DNA of 64,000 bases, from NCBI GenBank assembly GCA_023269715.1, contig JAGDVO010000004.1, positions 1 to 64,000 of the forward strand, read 5' to 3'. Of the stretch, positions 48,032 to 55,951 are shown piece after piece (position 1 is the stretch's first letter; every line of letters starts with the position of its first letter). Source of the stretch: Thermosulfidibacter sp. (GTDB taxonomy: Bacteria > Thermosulfidibacterota > Thermosulfidibacteria > Thermosulfidibacterales > Thermosulfidibacteraceae). Position numbers and translations under genes: made by a program. The notes beneath the pieces are model-generated. The model searched no databases. It saw only the letters and a list, made by a program, of their open reading frames with translations, and had not been told where the DNA came from.

Positions 48032-48725
48032 TTCCCTCCCTCTTAGGGGATTATAAGGAGATTACTGTCTTATGTTGAGATTCTGCTTTAAGTAAAATCA
48101 GCTTTTGACACATTAAAGATTGTCTCATCCATCTAAACTTAACCTATCCCTACTTATTTTATTATAGAAAAGTACAGCTTTGTCAATAACAGAATGTACT
48201 CTAGGATGCTAGAACCACTTTTATGAATTATATATGAATTATACTGGTAGGCATTCGTTAGCTAGAATAGCTAGTTTATTCTCAGTGATTGATGAAATAC
48301 TATTTTTCATTTACGCTTTAGCTTCGGCTTTAGGTTACAGGTTACCATAAGTTAGTAGTTTTTCTAAAGACAGGTTCCTTTGCTAAGGGAGTCCACCTTT
48401 TATTTTTAGGCTAAATATTAAATTTTTCCATGTTAGTTTATTGACAAAGCTATTTTCCGCATTGGTTTTCATTTCCAGGGATGTGGCATAGGTTACAGAA
48501 AAAGGTAGCACATCTTTACCCAATGTGTTTCTTACATATTTTCTTGCAGCAATATCGGTTAAGCTAATTATCGCTTTTTGGATTGTCAGAGTCAAGTTCT
48601 CTATATGTCATTAGTTTTCTCTACCTGTTGGGGCGATTTTTCCTTCCTTTGTACTTCAGATTTTAGACCCAGGACTTCTACTATTTTACTTTCCATCTCT
48701 TTCCCTTTCTGCTTTAATATAGTAT
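48032..48725. other. 694-bp gap with an unidentified reverse-strand gene remnant
   Basis: No intact gene lies here. On the reverse strand, 48690-48600 (ESKIVEVLGLKSEVQRKEKS) and 48595-48383 (SLTDIAARKYVRNTLGKDVL and FSVTYATSLEMKTNAENSF) read like one coding sequence broken by a frameshift near 48600. I do not recognise the family. From 48060 to 48380 I see nothing coding; the sequence is AT-rich with imperfect inverted repeats around 48,225-48,270. Confidence 0.35.
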
Positions 48726-49886
48726 TTATAGCTTATTTTTGCCTTTCCAGAAAATTATTTTTCTAAGCATTACTGTGGCATAGGATCCGGCTTCAAGAGA
48801 GAATTTAAGCCTAATTCTATCTCTAAAAAATTGTAAGTTCATTATCTCTGGTATTATAGCTAACTTCCTTTCTCCCTTATTGAAAAACTTTATATCCATA
48901 ATTTCAGTATCGAGTTTTTCCTCTAGTTTTTCTTTCTTAACAATTTTCAATAATTCCTCTTTGATAAACTCAGGTAAGTCTTCTTTTAAAGCTTCTTTTG
49001 ATATGTAAGGGATACGCTTATCTAGTAGATCTAATTTATCTTTATCTACATCGTTATAAAAGACTATGTATTTATCTATAATAAAAGGCACTCTAAAATG
49101 TGAGAAATTTTTTGTCACAATTTCTCTTAGTATGCAATTCCATAAATAGCTTTGGTAGGAAAATATAATGAGGAGTTTTATGTTTTTAGGAAGTAACTTA
49201 AAAGCTTCCTCAAATGTTTTACCTTTCTTTAAAGCTTTTACTACTAATCTTTCTCTAAGAGATAGATGTGTAGCTTCTTTCAGGAATGAGTTCCAATTTC
49301 CAAAAAGATCAAGAAGTTTTCTCCTTATAAAAGGATTTTCATGCCATGTAAAGTACAGTTTTAAGGTTTCTTTTATGTTACCGTCTAAGAGTAATTTGCC
49401 AATTGGTTTTGATACAACAAAATTCCTTCTAAATCTTTGTTCACCAAAATAGTTTGCAAAGCCATGTTCTTTTATAAATTTTATAGCTTCTTTTATTTTT
49501 TGTTTATCCTCTATGTTTCTTATGGTTACTGTGAAAATGTTGCTTTCTATATCACCGATTTCGAGGGGTTTATCAAAATAACCTACAAATCTTAGCTTCC
49601 AGTTATTGCCCTTTATGGTTGTTACTTTTGGTTTTCCTTCTATTGACAGGTATTGCTTTGTGATGGCCCTTTTGTCCTTTATGCCACCGAAGCCTATTTT
49701 ATGACTCGGTACCTTTAGAGTTTTTGATATTTCATCTATCACTTCCAGTGTTCCTCTATTTTTCTTTTCGAGTAAATAATAACTGAACTTCCCTTCTTCT
49801 TTTAGTTCAAATGGTAGTACTTCCTCCACTATAAAATCTTCTGGAAATACCTTTATGTACTTTGTCAGTGGATCATAAAAAAGCAT
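48726..49886 (-). CDS. truD: tRNA pseudouridine synthase TruD
   Basis: The 386-residue protein has VFPEDFIVEEVLPFELKEEG, VPSHKIGFGGIKDKRAITKQ (catalytic Asp region of TruD, K-D-K-R-A), GFANYFGEQRFRRNFVVSKP and LIIFSYQSYLWNCILREIV. It makes pseudouridine 13 in tRNA-Glu, or relatives of this site. It is Lys/Ile-rich like the other AT-rich genes near it. ATG 49886 has only a weak Shine-Dalgarno (GTGAG). It lies immediately after the decayed siroheme synthase gene on the same strand. Confidence 0.92.
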   Translation of the reverse strand: MLFYDPLTKYIKVFPEDFIVEEVLPFELKEEGKFSYYLLEKKNRGTLEVIDEISKTLKVPSHKIGFGGIKDKRAITKQYLSIEGKPKVTTIKGNNWKLRFVGYFDKPLEIGDIESNIFTVTIRNIEDKQKIKEAIKFIKEHGFANYFGEQRFRRNFVVSKPIGKLLLDGNIKETLKLYFTWHENPFIRRKLLDLFGNWNSFLKEATHLSLRERLVVKALKKGKTFEEAFKLLPKNIKLLIIFSYQSYLWNCILREIVTKNFSHFRVPFIIDKYIVFYNDVDKDKLDLLDKRIPYISKEALKEDLPEFIKEELLKIVKKEKLEEKLDTEIMDIKFFNKGERKLAIIPEIMNLQFFRDRIRLKFSLEAGSYATVMLRKIIFWKGKNKL

Positions 49887-49924
49887 GTCATTATCTCACA
49901 TATGTTAAGATGATAAATCATTTC

Positions 49925-50509
49925 TTAGTGATGTTGTGGTTTTTCCTCTAGGGGTAGATTCAGTTTATCGATCTGTTCTATTAGGTTCTTCAAAACTTCT
50001 ATACATAAAATGTGTTCGTTGCTTATTGATTTTCCTAGTATTTCTCTCACACGCTTGGATATGGCAGGGCTTATTCCTGAGGTTGATATTGCAGTTGTTA
50101 GCAATCCTTTTCTTAGGGTAGAGGGCACTATAAAACTACAGAGTTCTAGTAAATCAACAACATTACAGAAGATCCGTTTTTCTTTCGCTTCCTGCTGTAT
50201 TTCTTTCTGTACTTCTAAGTTATCCATTGCTGCAATGACTAACTAGGCTGAATCAATATCGCCCTTCTGGTATATTCTTTTTTCCCATTCAATCTTTCTA
50301 TCTTCAGCGAGCCTTTTGAGTGTTGGTGTGACATCCAGTGAGATTACTTTAATTTTAGCACCTACTTTTAGTACACTATTGACCTTCCTTTCTGCAACCT
50401 TCCCTCTTCCTATTACTACACAGAGTTTACCTTTGAGATTCAGGAAAACTGAAAAATATTCGTTGACCAACTTTTTACCTCTTTTACGGTTTTTAACAGG
50501 ACTTACCAC
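49925..50509 (-). pseudogene. Precorrin-2 dehydrogenase/sirohydrochlorin ferrochelatase (SirC/Met8) with in-frame amber stop
   Basis: The frame reads FLNLKGKLCVVIGRGKVAER (NAD site) and continues to QKGDIDSA, then TAG (50245-50243), then LVIAAMDNLEVQKEIQQEA, VVDLLELCSFIVPSTLRKGL and TTAISTSGISPAISKRVREI in the same frame. All conserved blocks of the SirC/Met8 family are therefore present and interrupted by one nonsense codon at residue 89. The enzyme oxidises precorrin-2 to sirohydrochlorin at the branch to siroheme and cobalamin. Readthrough or restart at ATG 50227 could rescue only part. It is the first casualty of the decayed locus to the right. Expected catalytic Asp is inside the second half. 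Confidence 0.85.
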
Positions 50510-50785
50510 CTTAATTATACTAGATTTGTTTTAGGCTCAAGCTATCAGTATATCGCTTCCATGTTAGAAACTCCAAAGGCTGTTTTTAATTTGGTCATAG
50601 TATTACTTAAAAACTTGACATACTTTCTGGGTATTGTTATGCTCTCTAATGAAAATATGTTTACTAAAATTGAAATGAAAATAAATATAGATCTGATCCA
50701 GAGTTTAAGATTTGGGATTTCGTAACAGCTATAGTGGTTAAAGTTTAGCTAGTTGGGTATAATTGATCTAGAGAAGGGTGTATAG
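50510..50785. other. Divergent control region between sirC pseudogene and cbiZ
   Basis: A forward promoter-like pair TTGACA (50615-50620), 17 bp, TATGCT (50638-50643) and a nearer TATAAT (50758-50763) could drive the forward gene at 50786. A B12-box or any cobalamin riboswitch core was looked for and not seen. GAAGGG precedes the start. Confidence 0.35.
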
Positions 50786-51607
50786 ATGATAAAGAAAGTT
50801 TTAGCGGTTTTGGTTGTTTTTATGTGTTTCTCTTCGTTTGTTTTGGCAAGGGATTTAAATATTCCCAAGGAGCTTATGGCGAAGGTGTTCGTTATAAGAT
50901 CGGAAAGGGATGGCTTCTGGGAGAAGAGTTTGGTTATCCTTTTCCCTGAGAGAAGGCGTGTCTTATCTACTAATAGTGGATTTGTCGATGTTTTGGCTGT
51001 TGTTAATCATTCTGCTCATCCTGAACTTTGGAAAGAGGTTTGTCAAGAAATGAAAACCGATCATGAAGTAGGTGGGAAAGTCTATATGAGAAAGGTCCAA
51101 GAAAGGATTGCGAAGGAGCTTGGTTTAAAAAGTCAAGATATCACTCTTATAGCTACAGCTGTAGATATGGACAATCTGACTATTGTGGTAAAGGTTTACA
51201 GTCCTTTTGTTGTTGCTGCTCTCGTTACGGCTGGGGCAAAGACTAACGCTCTAAGAACTGGACTTGATGAAGGTAAGTATGTTGAAGGGAGGGAACCTAA
51301 GGGTACTGTTAATATAATTCTCCTTACTAATGCTAGATTAACGGATGGTGCTATGGCAAGGGCGATTATTACAATAACGGAGGCAAAAACTGCTGCCTTT
51401 GAGGATTTAAAGGTTCCTAGTAGCTATACAAGGAATGTTCAGGCAACTGGGACTGGTACGGATAGCGTTATTATTGTATCAGGTAATACGGGTCCGGAGG
51501 TTACTTACACAGGTGGTCATAGTAAGATTGGAGAGCTTATAGGAAAGGCTGTTTATGAAGCGGTAATCGAAGCTCTTGAAAAACAAAATGGCTTTAAGAA
51601 GAAGTAA
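50786..51607 (+). CDS. cbiZ: Adenosylcobinamide amidohydrolase-like (CbiZ) with signal peptide
   Basis: The 273-residue protein has a signal peptide (KKVLAVLVVFMCFSSFVLAR), then the CbiZ domain: AALVTAGAKTNALRTGLDEG, KGTVNIILLTNARLTDGAMA, TEAKTAAFEDLKVP, QATGTGTDSVIIVSGNTG and GHSKIGELIGKAVYEAVIEA. CbiZ cleaves the nucleotide-bearing aminopropanol side chain from cobinamides, releasing adenosylcobyric acid for remodelling. The known cytoplasmic enzymes lack export signals, so this one would act in the periplasm. It is the only complete gene in a locus of broken cobalamin genes. A TATAAT box at 50758-50763 and GAAGGG precede it. Confidence 0.85.
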   Translation: MIKKVLAVLVVFMCFSSFVLARDLNIPKELMAKVFVIRSERDGFWEKSLVILFPERRRVLSTNSGFVDVLAVVNHSAHPELWKEVCQEMKTDHEVGGKVYMRKVQERIAKELGLKSQDITLIATAVDMDNLTIVVKVYSPFVVAALVTAGAKTNALRTGLDEGKYVEGREPKGTVNIILLTNARLTDGAMARAIITITEAKTAAFEDLKVPSSYTRNVQATGTGTDSVIIVSGNTGPEVTYTGGHSKIGELIGKAVYEAVIEALEKQNGFKKK

Positions 51608-51650
51608 TGGGTCTAGGAAGTACGAGTTATAGAGTATTGGGTGTTAGAAA

Positions 51651-51751
51651 ATGAATCTGAGTGTAGTTTTATGGCTACTGCGAATGCTTTTTGTCTTTGG
51701 TGTCTTTGCCCTCAAGGTTGGTTTTGGACTTGGCTTTAGTAGAATGAGATG
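51651..51751 (+). pseudogene. N-terminal remnant of a DUF2162-like transporter
   Basis: MNLSVVLWLLRMLFVFGVFA continues with LKVGFGLGFSRMR and then TGA. It looks like the first membrane helix of DUF2162 (putative transporter) proteins, which are encoded with an ExbB/MotA-like gene, DUF2149 and CobN. Only 33 residues remain; the rest of the gene and the expected ExbB gene are gone, and the DUF2149 gene follows at once. Confidence 0.5.
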
Positions 51752-51771
51752 AAAAGGTATTCTGACAACAA

Positions 51772-52062
51772 TTGGAGGATCCTACTGCTGGTGTTGCAAA
51801 CCTCTTTGATGCTAGTATTGTCATAACTGTTAGCATGATGATTGCTCTTTTTATGGCCTATAACCTTATGGATTTGTTCAATCCCAAATCTACTTTGACT
51901 ATTGCCAAGGTGACTGCTGATGGAAAGGTAGAGATAATAACTAAAAATGGTAAGGAGATAAAAGCAAGAAGGGTAACAGATAAGAGGTTAAGTGGCGAAG
52001 GTATACGTCTTAGAACAGTGTATCAGTTGAAGGATGGGAGAATCATTTATGTGCCAGACTGA
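51772..52062 (+). CDS. DUF2149 small membrane protein (possibly damaged 5' end)
   Basis: EDPTAGVANLFDASIVITVS and YQLKDGRIIYVPD match DUF2149, a small protein with one membrane helix (residues 15-40) associated with CobN and an ExbB-like energising gene. The expected N-terminus (Arg/Tyr-rich, MKRYSDNNW) is found at 51749 but in another frame, so either a one-base indel broke the gene or the TTG at 51772 is the true start; no ribosome site supports the latter. With ExbB, DUF2162 and CobN all lost, it may be non-functional. Confidence 0.65.
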   Translation: MEDPTAGVANLFDASIVITVSMMIALFMAYNLMDLFNPKSTLTIAKVTADGKVEIITKNGKEIKARRVTDKRLSGEGIRLRTVYQLKDGRIIYVPD

Positions 52063-52112
52063 GAATTTATAGATGATTTGGGAATTTGTTTAGATTATTG
52101 ATAGGTTAGTTC

Positions 52113-53345
52113 ATGAGGGCTTTTAAGTATTTTACTAGTTTGTATGCCCAAACTGAACCTTTGAAAATAAGCTTTGTTCCAGGGGATTATCAGACAAAGG
52201 TTGTCGTAAAGGCAATAGGTCCGCTCGGGAATCTTGGTTCTAAGGGAATTCTGTTACGAGTTTTTCTCTGAAGAGTTTGCATGATAGGTATGGCGAATTC
52301 ATAAGAGACTCGAAGGTGTTAGTTATAAATGTAGTGGGTAGGTAAATTGTGGATGTTCTTAAATCCAATATTCAGGAAGCTGTAAAGAATGGGGCCAAAG
52401 TTTATGCAGTAGCTGCAAAGGGTTCCTACGACGATGAAATGAAGGCTTTTGGAATAACAGTTGATCCAAAAATTGAAGAGTACTACCAGAATTGTGGTGT
52501 TGAAAACTTCAAAATATGATTCTCTACATTCTAAAAAAGGATTTCAATTATGAGGTTTCCTATAACGAACCTGTTAAAATACCTGAATTCAGTATATACG
52601 ATTACCAATCAAGAAGGATTTTTTAAAAATTTGAAGAATTCAAGAAAGTATGCTTTCCCGAAGGTAAACGTTGGATCGGAATAGTTTTTACAAGTACTTT
52701 ATCACTTCGGGTCTATAGAAGCCATTGGAAGTTCTAATTGGAGCTCTTGTAAAAGAGGGCTTTAATGTTCTTCCTGTATATGGTTGGCCTTCAGAAGAGG
52801 CGATTGAAAGGTTTTTCTTTAATGAAAACGGTTCAGGTAGAGTCTCCCTTATTGTAGGTATGTCTTTGAAAATAGGTTTGAATCCCTGTATAGCCATACC
52901 TGTTCTTAGTAAGCTTGGAGTTCCTGTGATAGATGCTATTACTCTTTATATTCCAGAGCGAAGAGGAGTGGAGAAGATCTCCAGGTTGGTCTTGATATTT
53001 TTGAGGGAGCTTGGCAAGTTGGGATGCCTGAATTAGGAGGGGTTATCCAGCCAACGGTAATAGCTTCGAAAAAAAAGGTCCTAGATAGTAGTAACCGGTC
53101 TCGAATATGTAGAGGAAAGACCTATTTCTGAGAGAATCCAGAGGATCGTTCAAAGTGTCGAGGTCTGGATTAATCTTTAGGAAAAATCGAATCACGAAAA
53201 GAAAGTTGCGCTAATTTACTACAACTATCCTCCAGGTAAGCAGAATTATAGATGCCTCTTATTTAAACGTGCTTCCGGATAGTCTCTGGCAGATGCTTCA
53301 AATGTTGAAGGAAGAGGGTTACGATCTGGGTAATAAGATCCTTTA
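52113..53345 (+). pseudogene. cobN: cobN-like cobaltochelatase large subunit, truncated and multiply frameshifted
   Basis: Successive frames give NGAKVYAVAAKGSYDDEMKA and EEYYQNCGVENFKNMILYIL (near 52380-52530), EVLIGALVKEGFNVLPVYGW (52725 on), GLNPCIAIPVLSKLGVPVID (to about 52930), VEVWINL, and KKVALIYYNYPPGKQN with LPDSLWQMLQMLKEEGYDLG (53200-53330). These are CobN hallmarks in the right order (the YYNYPPGK block is diagnostic). The gene is broken by at least five frameshifts or stops (for example near 52250, 52345, 52515, 52625, 52720, 53080). It stops at about 460 of the usual 1,200 residues, where reverse-strand cobF sequence begins. Confidence 0.85.
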
Positions 53346-53706
53346 CGATTTCAATATGACCGTTGTACAAAGTGGGATCTCCCCAGATAGGAGTCCAGCT
53401 TCGCTCTCGTTGATGTTTAAGATAGCTTCCTCTAAAATTTTTACTTTTTTCTTCTCCATTCTATTATTTTTTATCTGTAGTTTGGTTCCCTTTTCCTTTC
53501 TGGGAAGTCAAGATGGATGTATCGGCAGGGCTTGCCTCTCTTAATAAATCTGATTAATTCTGATCTTTTTGGATTAATTCTTTTTTACCTCCTCCTTTTT
53601 CTGGTATTAGGAATAGATCAAGCTTTTCGATCAAGCCCCTTGCCTCAAGTGTCAGGTACTTGGGATCACCTGGGCCTATTCCAATAAGGTAGAGCTTGCT
53701 AAGCAT
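53340..53706 (-). pseudogene. cobF: cobF-like precorrin-6A synthase, N-terminal half, frameshifted
   Basis: From ATG 53706 the frame reads LYLIGIGPGDPKYLTLEARG with LFLIPEKGGGKKEL, then in other frames IRFIKRGKPCRY, FPERKREPNYR (TAA) KIIEWRRKKVKI, and WGDPTLYNGHIEIVKDL. This is the order of CobF, whose second motif is WGDPaLYD. At least two frameshifts, one in-frame TAA and a short duplication near 53,560 are visible. The SAM-methyltransferase C-terminal half is missing: it ends near 53,340 where forward cobN sequence begins. Its start overlaps the end of the cbiC pseudogene. Confidence 0.8.
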
Positions 53707-54350
53707 TATAGTCCCTATATTTTTTAATTAATTGATGGACGGGCTTCAGTAGAGCATTTATCACAGCACAACAGGCTGGGCTTCCTCCTTTTCTACTCAG
53801 GTTAGTGATGAAGGGAAAGTCTTGATTGGAGAGAGTAAGCTTTGCTTCGAAAGCTTTAACAAAACCTACCGGTAGCCCAATTACTACTATATTTTTTATA
53901 CCTCTACCGTTTAAGATCTCTATTGTCTTTATTAGAGCTGTTGGTGAATTACCAAATAGCTATTAATCCTATATTTTTCTCCCTTTCAAGGGCGATTTTG
54001 ATTGCTCTTTTGTACGAGTTTCATTTTCAGGTTCTTCATTAATTTCTGATAAGTCTGGAATAACTCTGTTGTTTTTAAGTAGTCTTTTTGAAATCCCTGC
54101 TTTACCATTTCAACATCAACAAGGATATCTTTACCCATTCTTAGGTTTTCGATGGAAAGAGGGACGGCATCTTCATGGAATATTATAGCTTCTTTAAATT
54201 CAGGATCTGTAGTAGCGTGGATTATTCTTCTGACTATGAATTTCTCCTCTTCAGAGAAGGGACTTAGATCTAATTCATTTTCGATTATTTCAAAGCTTTT
54301 GCTCTTTATATCCTTATCTTCTTTTGATCCCTAACTCTTCAATGTGTTCT
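53699..54350 (-). pseudogene. cbiC: cbiC-like precorrin-8X methylmutase, frameshifted
   Basis: Reverse-strand pieces read KSKSFEIIENELDLSPFSEE, VRRIIHATTDPEFKEAIIFH (the His of RxIHaT is the catalytic residue), LRMGKDILVDVEMV, AGISKRLLKNNRVIPDLSEI, AIKIALEREKNIGLIAI and GNSPTALIKTIEILNGRGIK, ending IVVIGLPVGFVKAFEAKLTL with GGSPACCAVINALL. This covers the entire CbiC/CobH sequence in order but in three frames, with shifts near 54,104, 54,020 and 53,962. No usable start codon is left at the 5' end. It would have rearranged precorrin-8X to hydrogenobyrinate. Confidence 0.85.
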
Positions 54351-54692
54351 TTCACGATCTCTGCAAGTTTTTTTTATGAATCTCCAAAGGGTCTTGTGTA
54401 AAGAATTTCCGCTTCTGTATGGTTTTTCCTAACTTCATCAAGAATTTCTGGAGTATCTTTGGTAACGTGAATTCCTGCACTTAGAAAAAAAAGATGAACT
54501 ACAATTTTTTGACCCCATTTGCTATGATTTCTTCTAAAGCGGTTTTTATATCTGGTTCCCCAAACTGTAAAAATCTTAACATGAAGCCCTCTCGAGGCCT
54601 TTTGAGAACCCTTGCAAGTATATCTAAAATCCGTACCACTCATTTGCCTCTTTTCGTGGGCTTCCGTGAAGGACTATTAGTATTTTTTCACT
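54314..54692 (-). pseudogene. cbiX: cbiX-like sirohydrochlorin cobaltochelatase, frameshifted
   Basis: Reverse-strand pieces give EKILIVLHGSPRKEANE (the HGS start), a shifted middle around 54,540-54,620, KIVVHLFFLSAGIHVTKDTP with EILDEVRKNHTEAEILYTRP, GDS-stop, then KLAEIVKEHIEELGIKRR and TAA (54314-54316). The FLSAGIHV-TKD segment carries a His of the small chelatase CbiX(S). The gene is broken by at least two frameshifts and a premature TAA. It would have inserted cobalt into sirohydrochlorin; it lies directly upstream of cbiC on the same strand. Confidence 0.8.
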
Positions 54693-54807
54693 TATCAGCC
54701 TCCTATTACCTTATTTTTAGATTTGTACCATTGGAAAGTTTGGCTCGAGTGATTTAGATTTGGTAATCTATTGAAAAAGTATAAGTAGTTGTTGTAGAAA
54801 TTCAAAT

Positions 54808-55095
54808 ATGAATGGTCTCAGAGGTTTATTTTTGGTATCTTTGTTGATAGTGGGTTTGCATTCTTTATCCTACTGTAGGGATTACGAAAGGGACTTTGAA
54901 TGTAGGCCTCGTGTTTCTTTTTCCGAGGTGGAGGGCATAGCTAGCAAATATATCGATGAAATTAGAGGAATAAAGCTGAAAAAGAGAAGAAATAAAGATA
55001 GTTGTTATTATGTTGTGAGCGGTAAAAGAGGGAAGATAACTATTGATGCAGATAGTGGCGAGGTTATTAGTTTTAAAAGATATAAAGGTAAGTAA
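54808..55095 (+). CDS. Small secreted PepSY-like protein
   Basis: The 95-residue protein has a signal peptide (GLRGLFLVSLLIVGLHSLSY then C) and one PepSY-like repeat: RVSFSEVEGIASKYIDEIRG, KDSCYYVVSGKRGKITIDAD and SGEVISFKRYKG. PepSY domains are periplasmic and often inhibit or sense proteases. Start ATG has no close strong ribosome site. The first Cys (near residue 23) could be an N-terminal lipobox (S-L-S-Y-C) but the pattern is weak. It is the first intact gene after the decayed cobalamin locus. Confidence 0.65.
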   Translation: MNGLRGLFLVSLLIVGLHSLSYCRDYERDFECRPRVSFSEVEGIASKYIDEIRGIKLKKRRNKDSCYYVVSGKRGKITIDADSGEVISFKRYKGK

Positions 55096-55118
55096 AATTT
55101 AGATCAAAGGGCGGGATT

Positions 55119-55951
55119 ATGGTTTCTGTTTCCGTTGACAATTTTGATTTAGAAAGACTTTGCCCCTTTGGTTCTATAGTGGTTATTGGTGCTGTTGATA
55201 GAGGAAAGAGTACGCTTATCAAGAATATTACAAATTTTTTCTAAGAAAGGGAGAGCCTGTAAGGATAGTCGATCTTGATGTTGGTCAGAGCGATATAGGT
55301 CATGTGGGTACCGTTGCTTTTGGTATTGTAGATAGGGAAATAGCTCTTCTGTCTGAGGCAATTCCCGAGTATTTTTACTTTTACGGTTACACTTCTCCTC
55401 TTTCCGATATCCCTGGGTATGTATATTCTTTAGTTAGGCTACTTAGAAAGTTGAAAAGGGTTGAAAGGGAAAGGAGGGTTTTGATAGATACTACAGGGTG
55501 GATATCAGGTTATTCTGCTTTTTCCTTGAAACTTCTGAAATTAGAGCTGTTTAGACCCGATGCTGTTATTCTTATCGGTAGTGAGGTTTTTGACTGGTAC
55601 AGTTATATAAAGGGTTTTGTTAAAGAGGTATTTTTGTTGCTACCCTCACAGTACGTAGTCCCAAAGGATATGTTAAGGAGGGAGAAAAATAGAATAGCAA
55701 TAACTATAAAGTATTTTTCGGAAAAACCTCTGGTTAAGCTGGAGAAAAACTTAATTCCCTGTGTTGGGAAATATTCTACTCTTGAAGAGGGTAGGTTAGT
55801 TGGGTTTCTTGACTCTAGGTTTGAAACGCTTGCGACTGGGTGGGTAGTGAAGGATCAAGGAAAAGAAGTTTTACTCCATATTTACAAGCAGTATGAAGGT
55901 AAGGTATCCTTCCTTAAGATAGGTGATAAGGTTGGAGGTAGGAATGGTTAA
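55119..55951 (+). pseudogene. Clp1/Grc3-like polynucleotide kinase, reading frame split at a T6 run
   Basis: ATG 55119 starts VSVSVDNFDLERLCPFGSIV with the P-loop GAVDRGKSTLIKNITNFF and TAA at 55242-55244. A -1 shift at the run TTTTTTC (55235-55241) continues LRKGEPVRIVDLDVGQSDIG, HVGTVAFGIVD and on to 55951 without further damage (VLIDTTGWISGYSAFSLKLL). Both halves are one protein of about 278 residues: a P-loop RNA/DNA 5'-kinase domain of the Clp1/GRC3 group. Only this one lesion is present, so a programmed or transcriptional slip is as plausible as pseudogene or sequencing error. It could phosphorylate RNA 5' ends. Confidence 0.6.

Noticed and set aside
50243-50245. Pyrrolysine explanation for the amber codon in sirC
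   Set aside because: No pylT/pylS-like sequence is in the window and SirC/Met8 is not known to use pyrrolysine; a simple nonsense mutation is more likely.
50510-50785. Cobalamin riboswitch ahead of cbiZ
   Set aside because: No B12-box or conserved stem-loop core could be found in the 276 bp.
53346-53544. Downstream continuation of the forward frame after cobN (IFTFFFSILLFFICSLVPFS)
   Set aside because: The hydrophobic stretch is the antisense shadow of the cobF fossil and does not match CobN.
52113-54692. Cobalamin gene breaks as sequencing error
   Set aside because: Errors cannot explain the missing 3' halves of cobN and cobF or the clustering of lesions here when neighbouring genes over tens of kilobases are intact; resequencing would still be worthwhile for single frameshifts.
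55923-55943. Upstream GTG start for argC
   Set aside because: ATG 55944 follows a GGAGGT site and begins at the NADP-binding strand; the extra 7 residues do not fit the family.
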